Assembly (NCBI RefSeq): GCF_000426045.1
Contig: NZ_KE384490.1
Location: 372,001 to 436,000, forward strand
DNA: 64,000 nucleotides
Source: Marmoricola sp. URHB0036
Lineage (GTDB): Bacteria > Actinomycetota > Actinomycetes > Propionibacteriales > Nocardioidaceae
Direction: 5' to 3'
Shown here: positions 44,143 to 51,527 of the stretch, one piece after another
Numbering within the stretch: position 1 is the stretch's first letter
Layout of the letters: each line of letters opens with the position of its first letter
Notes under the pieces: generated by a model
Told to the model about the DNA's origin: nothing
The model's input: the letters and a program-made list of their open reading frames with translations, nothing else
Databases searched by the model: none
Translations under genes and position numbers: made by a program

Positions 44143-45222
44143 ATGCCTGACGAGACGTTGTTGATGATCGGGACGCGCAAGGGCCTGTGGCTCGGCAGGT
44201 CCGACGCGCTCCGCCAGCGGTGGACCATCGAGGGTCCCCACTTCCCGATGATGGAGATCTACTCCTGCCTCGTCGACACCCGGGGGGAGCGACCACGCCT
44301 GCTGGTCGGCGCCTCGCTGAGCTGGACCGGCCCCCAGGTGTTCAGCTCCGACGACCTCGGCCAGAGCTGGCAGGAGCACCCCATCGGCTTCCCCGAGGGT
44401 CTCGACGCCTCGGTCGAGCGCGTCTGGCAGCTCGTCCCCGGACCCGAGCCCGAGGTGGTGTACGCCGGCACCGAGCCGGCCGCCGTCTTCAAGTCCACCG
44501 ATGGGGGCGCCACCTTCGACCTCGAGCGTGCGCTGTGGGAGCACCCCCACCGCACCGAGTGGGGTGCCGGCTTCGGCGGCCAGGCGTTCCACACCCTGCT
44601 CCCACACCCGCAGGACAGCGAGTCGGTGACCGTGGCCCTCTCGACCGGCGGTGTCTACCAGACCCACGACGGGGGAGCCTCCTGGGAGCCGCGCAACCAC
44701 GGCATCCGGGCCGAGTTCCTCCCCGAGGGCCAGCAGTACCCCGAGTTCGGCCAGTGCGTGCACAAGGTGACCCGTCATCCCTCCAACCCGCGGCGGCTGT
44801 TCGCCCAGAACCACGGCGGCGTCTACCGCTCCGACGACGAGGGTGAGACCTGGGTCTCGATCGCCGAGGGGCTGCCGTCCGACTTCGGGTTCCCGATCGT
44901 GGTGCACCCGCACGAGCCCGACACCGTCTTCGTGTTCCCCATCGGAGGTGGCGACTCGCGCTTCCCGCCCGAGGGCCGCCCGCGCGTGTGGCGCTCCCGC
45001 GACGCCGGGGAGACGTGGGAGCCGCTGGGCGAAGGTCTGCCCGAGGCCTTCTACGCAGCGGTGATGCGTGATGCCATGTGCGCCGACACCCACGACCCGG
45101 CGGGCCTCTACTTCGGCGGCCGCAACGGCAGCGTCTGGGGCTCGGCCGACTCCGGCGAGACCTGGCACGACGTCGCCGCCAACCTGCCCGACGTGATGGT
45201 GGTCCGGGCCGGAGTGATCTAG
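44143..45222 (+). CDS. BNR/Asp-box beta-propeller protein (sialidase-like fold)
   Basis: Encodes 359 aa without a signal peptide. At least five Asp-box repeats are visible: STDGGATF, THDGGASW, SDDEGETW, SRDAGETW and SADSGETW, together with the opening block TLLMIGTRKGLWLGRSD. The fold is a six- to seven-bladed propeller as in sialidases, but I see no catalytic Tyr/Glu/Arg set of GH33, so hydrolase activity is unproven. AGGAGG lies 6 nt before the ATG. Divergent from the small protein gene and convergent with the secreted propeller gene; stops are 12 nt apart. Confidence 0.85.
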   Translation: MPDETLLMIGTRKGLWLGRSDALRQRWTIEGPHFPMMEIYSCLVDTRGERPRLLVGASLSWTGPQVFSSDDLGQSWQEHPIGFPEGLDASVERVWQLVPGPEPEVVYAGTEPAAVFKSTDGGATFDLERALWEHPHRTEWGAGFGGQAFHTLLPHPQDSESVTVALSTGGVYQTHDGGASWEPRNHGIRAEFLPEGQQYPEFGQCVHKVTRHPSNPRRLFAQNHGGVYRSDDEGETWVSIAEGLPSDFGFPIVVHPHEPDTVFVFPIGGGDSRFPPEGRPRVWRSRDAGETWEPLGEGLPEAFYAAVMRDAMCADTHDPAGLYFGGRNGSVWGSADSGETWHDVAANLPDVMVVRAGVI

Positions 45223-45234
45223 TAGCCGGGTGAT

Positions 45235-46281
45235 CTAGAAGGTCGCGGTCGTCGGCAGGTACGCCGGCAGCCCCGGCTTGCCGACCTCGACGTCGAGGAT
45301 GGCCTGGTGGGAGGCGTCGCCGGCCACGGCCGACTGGTTGGCGACCAGCACCCGGGTGCCGAAGAAGGTCGCGCTGCACGGGGTGTCGAAGGGCACCGTC
45401 GATGCGTTGTCGCCGGTGATCGGCTGCCCGAACCTGGTGATCTCCTGACCCGTGGCACTCAGCTCCACCACCTGGTTGGACAGCCCGGACAGGGCGACGT
45501 ACACGTGCCCGGAGCGGGCGATGCCGAAGCCGTCGGGCAGGTCACCGGGCCGGGAGGTCCACAGCGTCCGCAGGGTGCCGGGCCGCCCCCCGGTGTCGAC
45601 CGGCAGCCGGTAGAGGTGTCCGTTGGTCGGCAGCGAGGCCCCGTCGGTGGAGGTCTGCTGGCTGATCAGGAGGTCGTGCGAGGCGGCGCGGTAGCGGATG
45701 CCCGTCGTACCGAACTCGACCGACGACAGGGCCGGCGAGCTGAACCACCGCTGGGGGGTGGGCGAACCGTGCGGCACCTTCCAGATGACCCCGTGGCCGT
45801 AGTCGGTGACGAACAGGTTCCCGCCCGGCCCCCAGGTCGCGTAGTTGGGCACGGTCCCGTCGGGGAAGCGGACCACCCGCCGGAACCGACCGGTGCGCAC
45901 GTCGAGGGTCAGGACCGACGCGGTCGAGGTCTCGAGCAGTACCAGCTTCCCGTCGTGGGTCTGGTTGGCGACCTGCACCCCGTGGTCCTCGTCCAGGACC
46001 TGGCCGGGCACCGTCCAGGAGCGGAGCTGCCTGCCGTCGGCGCTCCACTCGACGACCGTGGAGGGCGCGGTGCTGCCGGAGTCGACGTAGCTGCCGGCGT
46101 AGACCCGACCGTTGGTGTGCACGTGCACGTACGCCGGGAAGCCGGGTGCCGGCATCGATGCGAAGACCCGGGTGTCGCCGCGTGGCCGAGCAGCCGCCGA
46201 GGCGGGGGAGCAGAGCGACATGGCGAGGAACCCCACCAGGACCAGGGCGGCCGCGCGTCGTACGACTGGGTGCTGGGGCAT
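45235..46281 (-). CDS. Secreted SMP-30/gluconolactonase-like beta-propeller
   Basis: Encodes 348 aa. The signal peptide is VVRRAAALVLVGFLAMSLCSPASAAA. Mature domain repeats such as GGNLFVTDYGHGVIWKV, HDLLISQQTSTDGASLP and GHVYVALSGLSNQVVELSATG are propeller blades of the SMP-30/gluconolactonase/strictosidine synthase-like group. The ATG at 46281 has GGAG 6 nt upstream; 7 more codons upstream are possible. Divergent from a TetR gene; a 27-bp inverted repeat covers the 65-nt interval, so the regulator probably controls both directions. Confidence 0.85.
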   Translation of the reverse strand: MPQHPVVRRAAALVLVGFLAMSLCSPASAAARPRGDTRVFASMPAPGFPAYVHVHTNGRVYAGSYVDSGSTAPSTVVEWSADGRQLRSWTVPGQVLDEDHGVQVANQTHDGKLVLLETSTASVLTLDVRTGRFRRVVRFPDGTVPNYATWGPGGNLFVTDYGHGVIWKVPHGSPTPQRWFSSPALSSVEFGTTGIRYRAASHDLLISQQTSTDGASLPTNGHLYRLPVDTGGRPGTLRTLWTSRPGDLPDGFGIARSGHVYVALSGLSNQVVELSATGQEITRFGQPITGDNASTVPFDTPCSATFFGTRVLVANQSAVAGDASHQAILDVEVGKPGLPAYLPTTATF

Positions 46282-46300
46282 GGCGACTCCTGTGACGAAC

Positions 46301-46327
46301 AACCTGAATAAGTGTCAGATTCAGGTT
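46301..46327. promoter_or_regulatory. Inverted repeat between divergent propeller and TetR genes
   Basis: Perfect 9-bp arms AACCTGAAT (46301-46309) and ATTCAGGTT (46319-46327) with a 9-nt spacer AAGTGTCAG. The repeat sits 20 nt from the propeller ATG and just upstream of the TetR -10 box TACACT (46335-46340, 6 nt before its ATG). Size and placement fit a TetR operator controlling both directions and, through overlaps, the aldolase, kinase and ilvD genes. Confidence 0.7.
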
Positions 46328-46346
46328 CAGACCCTACACTCGCCAC

Positions 46347-47003
46347 ATGCCTGTGGTGGATGCGACCTGGACCACATCGCCGAGGCGACGGGTCCCTCGA
46401 CAGGAACGGAGCCGTCGCCGGGTCGAGGGACTCCTCGACGCCGCCGCCCGGATCGTGGTCGAGCGCGGTGTCGACGCCCTGACCACGCGCGACATCGCCG
46501 ATGCGGCCGAGGCCCCGGTGGCCTCGCTCTACCAGTACTTCAACGACAAGGAGGACGTCCTGCTCGCCCTCGCCCAGCGCGACATGGACGAGATGGACGC
46601 CCAGGTCGCCGAGGACCTCGCCGCACTGAGGGTCCTCTCCGTGGACACGCTGGTGCGTACGACGATGCTGGCGTTCGTCAGCGTCTACCACCGCCGCCCG
46701 GCCTTCGTGGAGATCTACCTGCGCGGCCGCACCAACCAGGCCGTGCACCAGTTCGGCCGCGAGCACAACCAGCGCGTGGCCGAGAACCTGCGGGCCTTCG
46801 CGATCGACGCCGGGCTCGCCGACGAGCGACTGACCGGGAAGATCGCGCACCTGGCCGTCGAGGTCGGCGACCGGATCTTCCAGCTCGCCTTCGCCGAGGA
46901 CGACCACGGTGACCCCGAGCTGATCGAGGAGGGCGTCGTCCTCGTCAGCTCCTACCTCGACCGCTACGCCACCGCGAAGGGGCGTAAGGGGATCCGCCAG
47001 TGA
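46347..47003 (+). CDS. TetR-family regulator
   Basis: Encodes 218 aa. The helix-turn-helix is RVEGLLDAAARIVVERGVDALTTRDIADAAEAPVASLYQYFNDKEDVLLAL. The C-terminal ligand-binding part has HRRPAFVEIYLRGRTNQAVHQFGREHN. Preceded by a leaderless TACACT box. Its stop overlaps the aldolase start (GTGA). It heads an overlapping chain of four genes and faces the divergent secreted propeller gene, so both are likely targets. Its effector may be a sugar, sugar phosphate or an intermediate of branched-chain synthesis; inference only. Confidence 0.9.
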   Translation: MPVVDATWTTSPRRRVPRQERSRRRVEGLLDAAARIVVERGVDALTTRDIADAAEAPVASLYQYFNDKEDVLLALAQRDMDEMDAQVAEDLAALRVLSVDTLVRTTMLAFVSVYHRRPAFVEIYLRGRTNQAVHQFGREHNQRVAENLRAFAIDAGLADERLTGKIAHLAVEVGDRIFQLAFAEDDHGDPELIEEGVVLVSSYLDRYATAKGRKGIRQ

Positions 47004-47653
47004 CGCTTCGTGACGACGTGGCCGGGGCAGCCCGCCGGCTGGCCACCGAGGGTCTGCTCATCGGCACGGCCGGGAACGTCTCGGCCCGCGAGGGCGACCG
47101 CATCGCCGTGACCGCGACCGGGGTGGTCCTCGCCGACTGCACACCCGAGCAGGTCACGGTCGTCACGCCGACCGGCGAGGTCGTCGAGGGCACCCTGCTG
47201 CCGACTTCCGAGCTCGACCTCCACCTGTCCGTGTACGCCGCTACCGGCACCGGTTCCGTCGTACACACCCACGCGCCGTTCTCGACCGCGGTGGCCTGTG
47301 TCCTCGACGAGCTGCCGGTGCTGCACTACCAACAGCTGCTGCTCGGCGGCACCATCCGGGTCGCGCCGTACGCCACCTTCGGGACGCCCGGTCTGGCGTC
47401 CCACGTGACTGCCGCCCTCACCGACCGGCAGGCCGCGCTGATGGCCAACCACGGCTCGGTCGCCGTCGGGAGCTCGCTCGACAAGGCCGTCGAGAACGCG
47501 CTGCTGCTGGAGTGGCTGGCCGCCCTCCACCAGCGCGCGTCTGCCCTCGGCGCGCCGCGCGTGCTCAGCGAGCAGCAGCAGGCAGACGTCATCACCCAGG
47601 CCCTCGCCCGCAGCTACGGCACCACCGCAGAGATCACCCAGGAGAACCCATGA
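47000..47653 (+). CDS. Class II aldolase/adducin-family protein (FucA-like)
   Basis: Encodes 217 aa, the size of L-fuculose-1-phosphate aldolase. The zinc ligands H89 and H91 (VVHTHAPF) and H151 (ANHGSV) and the catalytic E71 (TSELDLHL) match FucA E73/H92/H94/H155. It should cleave a sugar 1-phosphate to dihydroxyacetone phosphate and an aldehyde, or a related substrate. Its partner is the PfkB kinase gene that follows with a 4-nt overlap; a sugar kinase followed by an aldolase is a complete minimal degradation route if an isomerase is supplied elsewhere. Confidence 0.9.
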   Translation: MTLRDDVAGAARRLATEGLLIGTAGNVSAREGDRIAVTATGVVLADCTPEQVTVVTPTGEVVEGTLLPTSELDLHLSVYAATGTGSVVHTHAPFSTAVACVLDELPVLHYQQLLLGGTIRVAPYATFGTPGLASHVTAALTDRQAALMANHGSVAVGSSLDKAVENALLLEWLAALHQRASALGAPRVLSEQQQADVITQALARSYGTTAEITQENP

Positions 47654-48576
47654 AGATCGCCACCGTCGGCGTGCACGTCCTCGACACCCACGTCATCGGC
47701 ATCGAGTCGATCCCCGACGGCTCGGACGGCCAGCTGGTCGAGACGATCCGGTTCTCGCCGGCCGGCACCGCAGGAGGTACGGCGGTCGTGCTCAGCCGCC
47801 TCGGTGCGGAGGTGCACAGCTTCGGTGCCGTGGGCGACGACCCGATCGCGGACAGCCTGCTCGCACTGCTCGCCCGCGAGGGCATCGACGTCTCGGGTCT
47901 GGTGCGCAAGGCCGACCAGCAGACCTCCTCGTCGGTGATTCCGGTGCGGCCCAACGGCGACCGCCCGGCCTGGCACTGCATCGGAGCCAACGGTGCCTTC
48001 ACCCTCGACGACCTCGACCTCACGGCACTCGACGGCAGCACCCACGTGCACCTCGGCGGTCCGGAGTTCCTCGGAGGCGAGGCGGCCGGCAGGCTGCTCG
48101 CACATGCCCGCTCGATCGGAGCGACCACCTCGCTCGACATCCTGGCTCCGGGTGACCCCGACATGCTGGCCTGGATCGCCGATGCCTTGCCCCACGCCGA
48201 CTACCTGCTGCCCAACGACGAGCAGGTCCTCGGCTTCACCGGCGCGTCCTCGCTGGACGACGGTGCACGAGCCCTCGTCGAGCGTGGCGTGGGCTGCGTG
48301 GCCGTGACCCAGGGAGCCAAGGGTGCGCTGGTCGTCACCGCCGACGAGACGATCGAGGTGCCGGCGTACGACATCGACGTGGTGGACACCACCGGCTGCG
48401 GCGACGCGTTCTCGGCCGGCTTCCTGCGTGGCCTCTCGCTGGGTCTCGACCTCCGGGGAGCGGCCGAGCTCGGCTGCGCGACCGCCGCGCAGGTGGCGCA
48501 GGGGCTGGGCACCGACGCGGGGGACTACACCCTCGAGAGCGTCCAGGCCTTCGCGAGCACTAATCTCGGGGCATGA
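47650..48576 (+). CDS. PfkB-family carbohydrate kinase
   Basis: Encodes 308 aa of the ribokinase fold. ATP-binding and catalytic signature is [16 protein letters not shown], with base D252; family members usually have GAGD, so the Cys is a variation. Glycines [14 protein letters not shown] line the sugar site. It should phosphorylate a sugar hydroxyl, which one is not clear. ATG overlaps the aldolase stop (ATGA) and its stop overlaps ilvD (ATGA). A leaderless -10 box for ilvD lies within its last codons. Confidence 0.9.
   Translation: MKIATVGVHVLDTHVIGIESIPDGSDGQLVETIRFSPAGTAGGTAVVLSRLGAEVHSFGAVGDDPIADSLLALLAREGIDVSGLVRKADQQTSSSVIPVRPNGDRPAWHCIGANGAFTLDDLDLTALDGSTHVHLGGPEFLGGEAAGRLLAHARSIGATTSLDILAPGDPDMLAWIADALPHADYLLPNDEQVLGFTGASSLDDGARALVERGVGCVAVTQGAKGALVVTADETIEVPAYDIDVVDTTGCGDAFSAGFLRGLSLGLDLRGAAELGCATAAQVAQGLGTDAGDYTLESVQAFASTNLGA
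48561..48572 (+). promoter_or_regulatory. Internal leaderless promoter box of ilvD
   Basis: TAATCT (48561-48566) inside the last codons of the kinase gene, 6 nt before the ilvD ATG. It is the closest match to TAnnnT in the window and would let ilvD be transcribed independently of the TetR-controlled upstream genes. Confidence 0.5.
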
Positions 48577-50255
48577 CCGAGACGCCCGACATCAAGCCCC
48601 GTTCCCGCGACGTCACGGACGGTCTGGAGAAGGCCGCCGCCCGGGGAATGCTCCGTGCCGTAGGCATGGGCGACGACGACTGGGTCAAGCCGCAGATCGG
48701 GGTGGCCTCGAGCTGGAACGAGATCACCCCGTGCAACCTGTCGCTCCAGCGGCTGGCGCAGGCCGTGAAGAACGGTGTGCACGCCGCCCAGGGCTACCCG
48801 CTCGAGTTCGGGACCATCTCGGTCTCCGACGGCATCTCGATGGGCCACGAAGGGATGCACTTCTCCCTGGTCTCGCGCGAGGTGATCGCCGACTCCGTGG
48901 AGACGGTGATGATGGCCGAGCGGCTCGACGGCTCGGTGCTGCTGGCCGGTTGCGACAAGTCGCTGCCCGGCATGCTGATGGCCGCCGCGCGGCTCGACCT
49001 CGCCTCGGTGTTCCTGTACGCCGGTTCGATCATGCCGGGCCAGGTCGACGGCCAGGACGTGACGATCATCGACGCCTTCGAGGCCGTCGGTGCCTGCCTG
49101 GCCGGGAAGATCTCGCGCGAGCGGGTCGACGAGATCGAGCGTGCGATCTGCCCGGGGGAAGGTGCGTGTGGCGGCATGTACACCGCCAACACGATGGCCG
49201 CCGTCGCCGAGGCGCTCGGGATGAGCCTGCCCGGCTCGGCCGCCCCGCCGGCCGTGGACCGTCGTCGCGACGGGTTCGCCCATCGCTCCGGCGAGGCCGT
49301 GGTGGAGATGCTGCGCCAGGGCATCACCGCCCGCCAGATCCTGACCATGGAGGCCTTCGAGAACGCGATCGCCGTCGTGATGGCCCTCGGCGGCTCCACC
49401 AACGCCGTACTCCACCTGCTGGCGATCGCCCGCGAGGCCGAGGTCGACCTGACCATCGACGACTTCAACCGCATCGGCGACAAGGTGCCGCACCTCGGCG
49501 ACCTCAAGCCGTTCGGCCGGTTCGTGATGAACGACGTCGACAAGATCGGCGGCATCCCGGTCGTGATGAAAGCGCTGCTCGACGCCGGCCTGATGCACGG
49601 CGGCTGCCTCACCGTCACCGGCAAGACGATGCGCGAGAACCTCGAGGCGCTCGCCCCCAACGGCATCGACGGTGAGGTGATCCGCCCGCTCGACAAGCCG
49701 ATCCACGCCACCGGCGGGCTCACGATCCTGAAGGGCACGCTCGCTCCCGAGGGAGCGGTCGTGAAGTCGGCCGGCTTCGACGACTCCACCTTCACCGGCA
49801 CCGCACGGGTCTTCGACGGCGAGCGCGCCGCGATGGACGCCCTCGAGCAGAAGCAAATTGTCGCCGGCGACGTCGTGGTGATCCGCTACGAGGGTCCCAA
49901 GGGCGGGCCGGGGATGCGCGAGATGCTCGCGATCACCGGTGCCATCAAGGGCGCCGGGCTCGGCAAGGACGTCCTGCTGATCACCGACGGCCGCTTCTCG
50001 GGCGGTACGACGGGCCTGTGTGTGGGCCACATCGCCCCCGAGGCCGTCGACGCGGGACCCATCGCCTTCGTGCGCGACGGCGACCAGATCACCCTTGACG
50101 TCGCCAACCGCACCCTCGACGTCGCGATCGAGGAGTCCGAGCTCGCCTCCCGCCAGGACGGCTGGACCCCCAACGAGCCCAAGTACACCCGCGGCGTTCT
50201 CGGCAAGTACGCCAAGGTCGTCCAGTCGGCTGCTCACGGCGCCGTCTGCGGCTGA
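48573..50255 (+). CDS. ilvD: Dihydroxy-acid dehydratase
   Basis: Encodes 560 aa. Third enzyme of valine/isoleucine synthesis, dehydrates 2,3-dihydroxy acids. Fe-S cysteines are in [17 protein letters not shown] and [12 protein letters not shown]. Block [34 protein letters not shown] is that of true DHAD rather than sugar-acid dehydratase. Its ATG overlaps the kinase stop, and its own -10 box lies within the kinase. The rest of the pathway, ilvBNC, is about 9 kb to the right. Cytoplasmic, oxygen-sensitive cluster probably 2Fe-2S. Confidence 0.96.
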   Translation: MTETPDIKPRSRDVTDGLEKAAARGMLRAVGMGDDDWVKPQIGVASSWNEITPCNLSLQRLAQAVKNGVHAAQGYPLEFGTISVSDGISMGHEGMHFSLVSREVIADSVETVMMAERLDGSVLLAGCDKSLPGMLMAAARLDLASVFLYAGSIMPGQVDGQDVTIIDAFEAVGACLAGKISRERVDEIERAICPGEGACGGMYTANTMAAVAEALGMSLPGSAAPPAVDRRRDGFAHRSGEAVVEMLRQGITARQILTMEAFENAIAVVMALGGSTNAVLHLLAIAREAEVDLTIDDFNRIGDKVPHLGDLKPFGRFVMNDVDKIGGIPVVMKALLDAGLMHGGCLTVTGKTMRENLEALAPNGIDGEVIRPLDKPIHATGGLTILKGTLAPEGAVVKSAGFDDSTFTGTARVFDGERAAMDALEQKQIVAGDVVVIRYEGPKGGPGMREMLAITGAIKGAGLGKDVLLITDGRFSGGTTGLCVGHIAPEAVDAGPIAFVRDGDQITLDVANRTLDVAIEESELASRQDGWTPNEPKYTRGVLGKYAKVVQSAAHGAVCG

Positions 50256-50258
50256 CCA

Positions 50259-50282
50259 GCCCCCCGTGCTTGGCTGGGGGGC
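50259..50282 (+). terminator. Weak hairpin after ilvD, overlapping the RBS of the next gene
   Basis: Arms GCCCCCC (50259-50265) and GGGGGGC (50276-50282) with a 10-nt loop lie between the ilvD stop and the ATG at 50283. The right arm is also the only SD-like sequence of the VOC gene, so folding would end transcription or hide that RBS. No T-tract. Only a candidate. Confidence 0.4.
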
Positions 50283-50696
50283 ATGGACCAGCGGATCAGC
50301 TTCGTCACGCTTGCCGTCGCCGACCTCGACCGGACCAGGACCTTCTACGTCGACGGTCTCGGCTGGAAGCCGGAGCTGCTCGTGCCGGATGAGGTGCTGA
50401 TGATCCGGGCCGGGGACAGGTTGATCCTGTCGCTGTGGTCCGAGGAGGGGTTCGAGGCCGAGGTCGGACCGATCCGTCGCGGCGCGGGAATCGTCCCGAT
50501 CACGCTGGCGCACAACGTCGCCACCGAGTCCGAGGTCGACGAGATCCTGGCGCTGGCGGCGTCGCTCGGGGCCGAGGCCGGCGAGGGACAGCGCCGCGAC
50601 TGGGGCGGCTACACCGGCTACTTCGCCGACCCCGACGGCTTCCGCTGGGAGATCGCCATGAACCCCGACGAGATCGGTCGGTCCGTGCTGCCGTGA
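50283..50696 (+). CDS. VOC (glyoxalase/bleomycin resistance) family protein
   Basis: Encodes 137 aa with two beta-alpha-beta-beta-beta modules: RISFVTLAVADLDRTRTFYVDGLGWKP and GIVPITLAHNVATESEVDEILALA...YTGYFADPDGFRWEIAMNP. The metal-ligand positions are not all His/Glu as in glyoxalase I, so a dioxygenase/binding-type role is equally possible. Starts 27 nt after ilvD; the stop shares GTGA with the GNAT gene. Confidence 0.85.
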   Translation: MDQRISFVTLAVADLDRTRTFYVDGLGWKPELLVPDEVLMIRAGDRLILSLWSEEGFEAEVGPIRRGAGIVPITLAHNVATESEVDEILALAASLGAEAGEGQRRDWGGYTGYFADPDGFRWEIAMNPDEIGRSVLP

Positions 50697-51220
50697 CTGC
50701 CCTGACCCTCGAGCCCTTCCTCGTCGAGCACCTGCCGCTGGTGCAGCCGTGGTTCGAGAACGACGAGGTCCGGCACCGGCTGGGCGGTCCGGACTGGCCG
50801 GTGCGCTCCTTGACGGTGGCCGAGTTGGACGACGACGAGTTCCGTGGCATGCGGGTGCTGCGGTCGCACACCTGGCTGGCGCGGCTGGCCGGCACGCCGG
50901 TCGGCTACCTCGGCGGCGAGGTCTACGACCGGTGGACGGTCTGGGACGGGCAGCGGGTGACCGCCTGGGAGCCAGGTCCGGCGATGGGCACGGCGTACGT
51001 CGTGGCTCCGGACCGCTGGCGACAGGGGATCGGCTCGGCCCTGCTGCTGGCGTGGGTGGAGACCCTCGAGGTCGAGGACGTCGACGTGTTCGTGCTCGGC
51101 ATCGACCACGACAACGTGGCCAGCCGTCGGTGCGCGGAGAGCGCGGGCTTCCGCGCGGAGGTGGACGTGCCCGACTGGGAGGAGATCGTCTACTTCACTC
51201 GCCGGCGCGAACGTCCATGA
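50693..51220 (+). CDS. GNAT-family acetyltransferase
   Basis: Encodes 175 aa with motif A VVAPDRWRQGIGSALLLAWVETLE (acetyl-CoA site) and motif B LGIDHDNVASRRCAESAGFRAE. Substrate unknown. The start overlaps the VOC stop and the gene runs 26 nt into the convergent mhuD coding region. Confidence 0.87.
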   Translation: MTALTLEPFLVEHLPLVQPWFENDEVRHRLGGPDWPVRSLTVAELDDDEFRGMRVLRSHTWLARLAGTPVGYLGGEVYDRWTVWDGQRVTAWEPGPAMGTAYVVAPDRWRQGIGSALLLAWVETLEVEDVDVFVLGIDHDNVASRRCAESAGFRAEVDVPDWEEIVYFTRRRERP

Positions 51221-51503
51221 CGACCTCGAACTCCAGCAGGTCCGCGCCCGAGGCGACCGGCTTCGCGCGCTGACCCGAGTGTGCCTCGATGGCGGGGCCG
51301 TCGCGCCAGGCAGCGAAGGACTCCTCGTCCTCCCACGTCGTGACGACGAAGTAGCGGTCCTCGCCCCTGACCGGGCGGAGCAGCTGGAAGCCGAGGAAGC
51401 CCGGCGACCCGTCGACCGTGTGGGCCCGGTTGGCGAACCGCTTCTCCAGCTCCTCGTGGGCGGCGTCGGGCACGGAGATGGCGTTGATCTTCACGACTGG
51501 CAT
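51195..51503 (-). CDS. mhuD: Haem-degrading monooxygenase, MhuD-like
   Basis: Encodes 102 aa of the ABM/IsdG fold. It resembles M. tuberculosis MhuD along the whole length, starting MPVVKINAISVPD. The functional residues N7, W66 and H75 (AIEAH) of MhuD are at identical positions, counted from the Met. MhuD opens haem to mycobilin without releasing CO. A leaderless box TAGCCT (51511-51516) lies 7 nt before the ATG. No haem transporter is adjacent. Overlaps the GNAT gene end by 26 nt, tail-to-tail. Confidence 0.9.
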   Translation of the reverse strand: MPVVKINAISVPDAAHEELEKRFANRAHTVDGSPGFLGFQLLRPVRGEDRYFVVTTWEDEESFAAWRDGPAIEAHSGQRAKPVASGADLLEFEVVMDVRAGE

Positions 51504-51527
51504 GTCCCCGAGGCTAGCGAGGAGCCC

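Noticed and set aside
45214-45238. Direct repeat GTGATCTAG at the ends of two convergent genes
   Set aside because: Each copy ends one stop codon region; 9 bp alone is too little for a recombination site, and no element is bounded by it.
47650-48576. GCGD instead of GAGD in the PfkB kinase as a loss of function
   Set aside because: The catalytic Asp and the anion-hole glycines are kept and Cys at this position occurs in other PfkB proteins, so inactivation is unlikely.
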